NCBI GenBank assembly: GCA_025360225.1
Contig: JANYCN010000016.1
Coordinates: 1-45,571 of the forward strand
DNA length: 45,571 nt
Direction of reading: 5' to 3'
DNA from: Actinomycetes bacterium
Lineage (GTDB): Bacteria; Actinomycetota; Thermoleophilia; Gaiellales; F1-60-MAGs149
Position 1 is the stretch's first letter, and each line of letters opens with the position of its first letter. Below the pieces are notes generated by a model. That model made no database searches. It was given only the letters and a program-made list of their open reading frames with translations, and had not been told where the DNA came from. Below are positions 41,236 to 45,571 of this stretch, one piece after another. The position numbers and the translations under genes are program-made.

Positions 41236-42165
41236 ATGCGCGCGCTCGTCACCGGAGGTGCAGGGTTCATCGGCCATCACCTGGTCCGTCGGCTGCTGGC
41301 CGACGGCCACGAGGTGCGGGTGCTCGACAACTTCGCCACCGGCAACCGCGGTCGGCTCGAAGGGCTCGACGTGCAGCTCGTCGAGGGCGACCTCCGCTCC
41401 TACGAGCGCGTTCACACCGCAGTTCGGGGCTGTGATGCCGTCTTTCACCTTGGCGCGCTGCCTTCCGTCCCGCGCTCCGTACAGGACCCGCTGACGACGA
41501 ACGCGGTCTGCGTCGACGGCACGCTGAACGTGCTGCTCGCGGCACGCGACGAGGGGGCATCGCGCGTCGTGTTCGCATCGTCCTCGTCGGTCTACGGCGC
41601 AAACCCGGCGATCCCGAAGTCCGAGGCCGACCAGCCGCTGCCGCTCTCCCCGTACGCCGTTGCGAAGCTCGCCGGCGAGCAGTACTGCCGCGCGTTTCAC
41701 GCCGTCTACGGCCTCGAGGCGGTTGCCTTGCGCCTCTTCAACGTGTTCGGCCCGGGGCAGGACCCGCACTCGCAGTACGCCGCCGTCGTGCCGCGCTTCA
41801 TCACGGCGATGCAGCGCGGGCAGCAGCCGACGATCTTCGGTGACGGCGAGCAGACACGCGACTTCACGTTCGTCGCCGACGTCGTTGACGCGTTCGTGCT
41901 TGCAGGCACGGTTGACGGTGTCGGCGGTGCGGTGATGAACCTCGCGCACGGGCGGGAGACGTCGGTGATCGAGCTCGCGCGGCTGGTCGCCGGGCTCCTT
42001 GACGTGTCGTTCGAGCCCGACATGCAGCCGGGCCGTGCCGGCGAGGTGCGCCGCAGTGCCGGCGCGTCGACGCTCGCGCGCACGCTGCTTGGCTGGAACC
42101 CCGTCTGGACGGTTGAGGCCGCGCTCGCCGAGTGCGTCGCCGCCTCCAGCGCCGTCCCCGTCTGA
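41236..42165 (+). CDS. NAD-dependent nucleotide-sugar epimerase (GalE/WbpP-like)
   Basis: A 309-residue extended SDR. MRALVTGGAGFIGHHLVRRL binds NAD. DAVFHLGALPSVPRSVQDP, FASSSSVYG, the catalytic SPYAVAKLAGEQY and RLFNVFGPGQDPHSQYAAVV are UDP-hexose 4-epimerase-type motifs. The substrate is probably a UDP-GlcNAc or UDP-glucose derivative. A good GAGAGGT ribosome site precedes ATG 41236. The 102 bases upstream separate it from the divergent flippase. Confidence 0.92.
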   Translation: MRALVTGGAGFIGHHLVRRLLADGHEVRVLDNFATGNRGRLEGLDVQLVEGDLRSYERVHTAVRGCDAVFHLGALPSVPRSVQDPLTTNAVCVDGTLNVLLAARDEGASRVVFASSSSVYGANPAIPKSEADQPLPLSPYAVAKLAGEQYCRAFHAVYGLEAVALRLFNVFGPGQDPHSQYAAVVPRFITAMQRGQQPTIFGDGEQTRDFTFVADVVDAFVLAGTVDGVGGAVMNLAHGRETSVIELARLVAGLLDVSFEPDMQPGRAGEVRRSAGASTLARTLLGWNPVWTVEAALAECVAASSAVPV

Positions 42166-42174
42166 GGCCGCGCG

Positions 42175-43326
42175 GTGCGCGTCGTTCGGCTGATCGCGCG
42201 TCTGAACGTCGGTGGCCCGGCGATCCAGGCGATCACGCTCAGCGCCCGGCTCCGTGAGCGGGGGTACGAGACAACCCTCGTGCGTGGTGTCGAGAGCGTC
42301 GGCGAGGGAACGATGGACGCCCTCGCGGTGCGGGAAGGCGTCGCGCCGGTGCTCGTGTCGTCGCTGCATCGCGCGCTCGGGCCGCGAGACCTGCGCGCGC
42401 TCGTCGCCGTCGTTCGCATCCTTCGCCGGGAGCGGCCAGACGTGCTGCACACCCACACGGCGAAGGCGGGAACCGTCGGCAGGGTCGCGGCGCTCGTGCC
42501 GGGTCGCGGCCGGCCGAAGGTGATCGTGCACACGTTCCACGGGCACGTCTTCGCCGGCTACTTCTCGCCGCGGGCGACCCGCGTCTTCCTCGCCATCGAA
42601 CGGTTCCTCGCCCGTCGCTCGACCTGTCTGATCGCGGTGTCCGACGAGGTTCGCGACGACCTGCTGGCGCTCGGTGTCGCCTCGGCCGACAAGGTGATCG
42701 TCGTGCCGCTCGGCTTCGAGCTCGAGCGCTTCGCCGCGCCTGCCGTTACCCGTACGGCGATGCGCGCCGAGCTCGGCCTGCCCGATGACGCCCCCGTGGT
42801 TCTCCTCGTGGCGCGGCTCGTGCCGATCAAGCGCGTTGACCGCTTCCTCGAGATCGCCGCCGCGGTGACGACGCCGGGTGTGCGCTTCCTCGTCGCCGGC
42901 GACGGCGAGCTCCGCGACGCCATTCACGCGTCGCCCGCCGCTGCCCTCGTGGCCGACCGGGTGACCTGGCTCGGGATGCGCAGCGACGTCGAGCGGTTGC
43001 TGGCTGCGGCCGACCTTAGCGTCCTCTGCTCCGACAACGAGGGGACGCCGGTAAGCCTGATCGAGTCGCAGGCCGCCGGTGTGCCGGTCGTCTCGACGGC
43101 TGTCGGCGGCGTGTCGACCGTCGTCGTGGACGGCGAGACGGGGCTGCTCGTCACAGCGGACGACGTCGTGGCGTTTGCCGCCGCGATCGACGCGTTGCTT
43201 GGCGACCCCGAGCGCCGCGCCGCGATGGCCGCGGCGGGCCGGGCGCACGTGGGTTCCCGGTTCACCCTGGATCGCCTCGTCGACGACATCGACGCCCTGT
43301 ACCGGCGCCTGCTCGTCACGACCTGA
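42175..43326 (+). CDS. GT4-type glycosyltransferase
   Basis: 383 residues from a GTG. RVVRLIARLNVGGPAIQAIT is the typical N-terminus of a GT4 branch that includes proteins of capsule and O-antigen clusters. VLHTHTAKAGTVGRVAAL, HTFHGHVFAGYFSP, LVARLVPIKRVDRFLEIA, and the donor motif CSDNEGTPVSLIESQAAG are present. It likely adds the second or first sugar to the undecaprenyl-linked primer, near the WecA-like gene at the end of the operon. Confidence 0.93.
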   Translation: MRVVRLIARLNVGGPAIQAITLSARLRERGYETTLVRGVESVGEGTMDALAVREGVAPVLVSSLHRALGPRDLRALVAVVRILRRERPDVLHTHTAKAGTVGRVAALVPGRGRPKVIVHTFHGHVFAGYFSPRATRVFLAIERFLARRSTCLIAVSDEVRDDLLALGVASADKVIVVPLGFELERFAAPAVTRTAMRAELGLPDDAPVVLLVARLVPIKRVDRFLEIAAAVTTPGVRFLVAGDGELRDAIHASPAAALVADRVTWLGMRSDVERLLAAADLSVLCSDNEGTPVSLIESQAAGVPVVSTAVGGVSTVVVDGETGLLVTADDVVAFAAAIDALLGDPERRAAMAAAGRAHVGSRFTLDRLVDDIDALYRRLLVTT

Positions 43327-43363
43327 CCGAGAGCGGCGTCCGCCGCGCGGCTGATCGGCGACA

Positions 43364-44362
43364 ATGCCCGCCGTGCGTCGAACGCTCATCACCGGTGGGG
43401 CTGGGTTCATCGGCTCGCACCTCGCAGAGGCACTGCTTGGTGCCGGTCACGAGGTGTGGATCCTCGACGACCTCTCGACCGGACGGATCGCGAACCTCGC
43501 TGCTGTTCGCGACAACCCGCACCTGCACGTCGTGATCGACTCCGTGCTGCACGAGGCCGTCGTGAACGAGCTGATCTACAAGGTCGACGAGGTCTACCAC
43601 CTCGCTGCGGCAGTCGGCGTGCAGCTGATCGTCGACCGGCCGGTGCACACCATCACGACGAACATCAACGGCACCGAGGTCGTGCTCGACCTCTGCATGC
43701 GGTTCAAGAAGCGCCTGCTCGTCGCCTCGACCTCCGAGGTGTACGGCGATCGGCGCGAGCGGGTGGCGCTGAGCGAGGACGACCGCAGGATCTACGGCTC
43801 GACGACGATCTCACGCTGGGCGTACGCCGCCTCGAAGGAGATCGACGAGTTCCTGTCGCTTGCCCATCACCGGGAGAACGGGCTCGACGTCGTCATCGCG
43901 CGCCTCTTCAACACCGTCGGACCGCGTCAGAGCGGTGAGTACGGCATGGTCGTGCCGCGCTTCGTCGCTCGCGCGCTGCGCGGCGCACCGCTCGAGGTGT
44001 ACGGCTCAGGTGAGCAGTCGCGCTGTTTCTGCGACGTTGCCGACTGCATCCGAGCGCTCCAGCTGTTGATCGAGACGCCTTCGACGACCGGAACGATCTA
44101 CAACGTCGGCTCCGATCGCTCCGTCACGATGAACGAGCTCGCGCAGCTCGTGCTTGACCGCACCGGCTCGAGCTCGGAGATCGTCTACGTGCCGTATGAC
44201 GAGGCGTACGGTCCGGGCTTTGAGGACATGTTGCACCGCCAGCCGAGCACGGCGCGCATCCACGCCGCCGTCGGCTGGTCTCCGTCCCTGACGCTGGAGG
44301 AGACGATCGATCGGGTTGCCGCGGGCATCCGCGCCGACCCGGCCCTGGCGAGCGTCTCGTGA
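43364..44362 (+). CDS. NAD-dependent epimerase/dehydratase (UDP-glucuronate decarboxylase-like)
   Basis: A 332-residue extended SDR. TLITGGAGFIGSHLAEALL binds NAD. VDEVYHLAAAVGVQLIVDRP, VASTSEVYGDRRE, the catalytic WAYAASKEIDEF and RLFNTVGPRQSGEYGMVVPR are visible. The TSEVYGD and RQSGEYGMVVPRF segments are closest to UDP-glucuronate decarboxylase/epimerase-type proteins, so a UDP-xylose or UDP-galacturonate route is possible. The start used is the first in-frame one at 43364 (leader MPAVRR), and no ribosome site is convincing. It overlaps the phosphoglycosyltransferase by GTGA. Confidence 0.9.
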   Translation: MPAVRRTLITGGAGFIGSHLAEALLGAGHEVWILDDLSTGRIANLAAVRDNPHLHVVIDSVLHEAVVNELIYKVDEVYHLAAAVGVQLIVDRPVHTITTNINGTEVVLDLCMRFKKRLLVASTSEVYGDRRERVALSEDDRRIYGSTTISRWAYAASKEIDEFLSLAHHRENGLDVVIARLFNTVGPRQSGEYGMVVPRFVARALRGAPLEVYGSGEQSRCFCDVADCIRALQLLIETPSTTGTIYNVGSDRSVTMNELAQLVLDRTGSSSEIVYVPYDEAYGPGFEDMLHRQPSTARIHAAVGWSPSLTLEETIDRVAAGIRADPALASVS

Positions 44363-45432
44363 CCGCCGTCGGGACTGCGATCCTCGCAGCCGTCTGTGCC
44401 CTCGTGCTGACGATGATCCTCTCCCGGCGAACGACCCTCACGGCGAAGCCGATGCCAGACCGCTGGCACGTGCGGGCAACGCCGATCAGCGGTGGCGTGG
44501 CGATCTTCGCCGGGTTCCTCGTCGCGATGCAGCCCGCGATCTTCTCCCGCGCGATCGACTCGCGCTACCTGCCGGTGGTGCTCGGCATCGCCGGAGCGTT
44601 CGCCGTCGGGCTCGTCGACGACGTCCGCACGCTGCGCCCACGCGTCAAGCTCGCTGGCCAGCTTGGTGTCGCGATCGTCGCCGTCGCGCTCGGTCTCGTG
44701 CCCGACTGGCTTCCCGTCTGGATCGGCGCTCCGGTTGCCGTCGTCGTCCTCGTCGCCGGCATGAACAGCGTCAACCTGCTCGACCACATCGACGGCCTCG
44801 CGGCGGGGACGGCGATGATCGCGGCGAGCTGCCTCGCGCTCATTGCCGGTGGCGTCGGTGGCTTCGGCTCGTCCGTCGTGCCCGCCGCGATCGCCGGTGC
44901 CTGCGCCGGCTACCTGCCTCTGAACTTCCGTCCACGCCGGTCGGCCCTGATCTTCATGGGTGACTCCGGATCGCACGTGCTCGGCTTCGGGCTTGGTGGC
45001 GTCGCGTTGCTGTCGAACGGCGGCGGCGTCGGGAGCGTCGTCTCGGCCGTCGCCGTTCCGGCGCTGGTCCTCGCGGTGCCGATGCTCGACACGCTGCTCG
45101 TCACCGTCGTGCGCTGGGTCGAGGGCCGCCCGATCTCGCAGGGCGGCCGCGATCACTCGTCGCATCGGCTCGTCTATGGCGGCCTCGGCCCCCAGGCCGC
45201 CGTTCTCGTGCTGCTCGCGATCTCCGCCCTCGGCGGCGGCACGGGCGTGTTGCTCGCGACCGTCCGCGACCCGCTGCTCGTGTCCGTCGCAGCAGGTGCC
45301 GCGCTCGCCGCTCTGGTGGCGTTCGGCTCTCGGCTCGCGACCCTCCGCGAGGGCGGTTCCGCCCGCGTCGTTCGGCTACGTCGCTCGGGCTCCGAGCCCG
45401 AACGACAGGACCGTGATGCTTCGGCGGGCTAG
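44359..45432 (+). CDS. polyprenyl-phosphate sugar-1-phosphate transferase (WecA/MraY family)
   Basis: 357 residues with about ten helices from a GTG. PDRWHVRATPISGGVAIF, GLVDDVRTLRPRVKLAGQ (Asp-Asp metal site), NLLDHIDGLAAG, FMGDSGSHVLGFGLG and the carbohydrate-recognition His motif GGRDHSSHRLVYGG are all present. It starts glycan assembly by moving a sugar-1-phosphate (typically GlcNAc-1-P) from a UDP-sugar to undecaprenyl phosphate at the membrane. The C-terminus is an Arg-rich cytoplasmic tail. It is the last gene of the visible operon. Confidence 0.93.
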   Translation: MTAVGTAILAAVCALVLTMILSRRTTLTAKPMPDRWHVRATPISGGVAIFAGFLVAMQPAIFSRAIDSRYLPVVLGIAGAFAVGLVDDVRTLRPRVKLAGQLGVAIVAVALGLVPDWLPVWIGAPVAVVVLVAGMNSVNLLDHIDGLAAGTAMIAASCLALIAGGVGGFGSSVVPAAIAGACAGYLPLNFRPRRSALIFMGDSGSHVLGFGLGGVALLSNGGGVGSVVSAVAVPALVLAVPMLDTLLVTVVRWVEGRPISQGGRDHSSHRLVYGGLGPQAAVLVLLAISALGGGTGVLLATVRDPLLVSVAAGAALAALVAFGSRLATLREGGSARVVRLRRSGSEPERQDRDASAG

Positions 45433-45495
45433 TGGTCTGATTGTGAAATGGCGTGGTCATCCGACTGCCTGGATCGTCCTGCGCTTGTCGGCTCT

Positions 45496-45512
45496 GCCAC
45501 CCGTCGGGTGGC
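45496..45512. terminator. hairpin GCCACCC-GTC-GGGTGGC after the polysaccharide operon
   Basis: A perfect 7-bp GC stem with a three-base loop, 64 bases after the WecA-like stop. There is no T-run, so it is a possible terminator or attenuator stem only. The remaining bases 45433-45571 show no gene I can support. Confidence 0.4.
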
Positions 45513-45571
45513 TACGCCGCTCAGCTCCGGCGACCGCGTCCCGGCCCGCTCTGCGTGCCGGATCGTGGGCT

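Noticed and set aside
41134-43410. Long N-terminal extension of the flippase frame
   Set aside because: It is antisense to the epimerase and glycosyltransferase genes. Flippase-like sequence begins only at the ATG at 41133.
1-45571. CRISPR arrays, tRNA or rRNA genes
   Set aside because: No regularly spaced repeat-spacer array, and no recognisable tRNA or rRNA sequence was seen on either strand by eye; a tRNA scan would settle it.

Overview
The window is high-GC throughout. It has many GTG starts, dense operons joined by ATGA/GTGA stop-start overlaps, a DUF2277 gene and actinobacterial-style transposase remnants. It most resembles a high-GC Actinomycetota genome, plausibly Thermoleophilia/Solirubrobacterales. 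That placement is an inference from style and gene content; no rRNA or tRNA gene was found.

Layout. (1) 1-1040: the N-terminal end of an ISL3-type transposase cut by the window edge, then a possible small membrane protein. (2) 1153-13785: housekeeping and nitrogen-compound metabolism. This holds an NlpC/P60 hydrolase, an M24 metallopeptidase, a PLP aminotransferase divergent from an APC permease, an acyl-CoA ligase / stand-alone RAM domain / nitrilase operon, a FabF-like ketosynthase, two exported proteins with HEHRE and HEQQH metallopeptidase-like motifs, and an amidase. (3) 13796-16209: an OafA/SGNH acyltransferase and a DUF2277 protein. (4) 16219-26771: the most interesting part, a bacterial microcompartment (BMC) locus. 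(5) 26774-29513: a DUF4143 ATPase behind a 23-bp-period repeat, a decayed duplicate of its C-terminus, a PH-like hypothetical protein and a broken transposase. (6) 29581-30348: a voltage-gated K+ channel. (7) 30387-45432: a surface polysaccharide cluster with rmlACDB, glycosyltransferases, an AsnB-type amidotransferase, an O-antigen-ligase/polymerase-like protein, a methyltransferase, a flippase, two sugar-nucleotide epimerases and a WecA/MraY-type phosphoglycosyltransferase.

The BMC locus. A sarcosine-oxidase-like flavoprotein is divergent from a GntR/FCD regulator across a 32-bp near-perfect palindrome. The regulator is followed by an almost unbroken, translationally coupled series: class II amidotransferase, GXGXG protein, FMN/Fe-S glutamate-synthase-like subunit (together the N-methylglutamate-synthase / split-GltB architecture), a gamma-glutamylamide-synthetase-like glutamine synthetase homologue, BMC-P, BMC-H, an opine-dehydrogenase-like protein with an N-terminal helix-plus-linker extension, a CoA-acylating aldehyde dehydrogenase with a C-terminal encapsulation-peptide-like helix, BMC-T and a 60-residue unknown protein. 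None of the standard signature enzymes (B12 or glycyl-radical lyases, class II aldolase), and no phosphotransacylase or alcohol dehydrogenase, is visible.

Working model (inference). A primary amine is attached to glutamate by the synthetase and synthase modules, giving an N-substituted glutamate. The opine-dehydrogenase-like enzyme and/or the sarcosine-oxidase-like enzyme then splits this into glutamate and an aldehyde, and the lumenal aldehyde dehydrogenase converts the aldehyde to acyl-CoA inside the shell. If correct, this is a microcompartment fed by a glutamate-carried amine. I cannot tell from sequence alone whether it matches an already catalogued BMC type.
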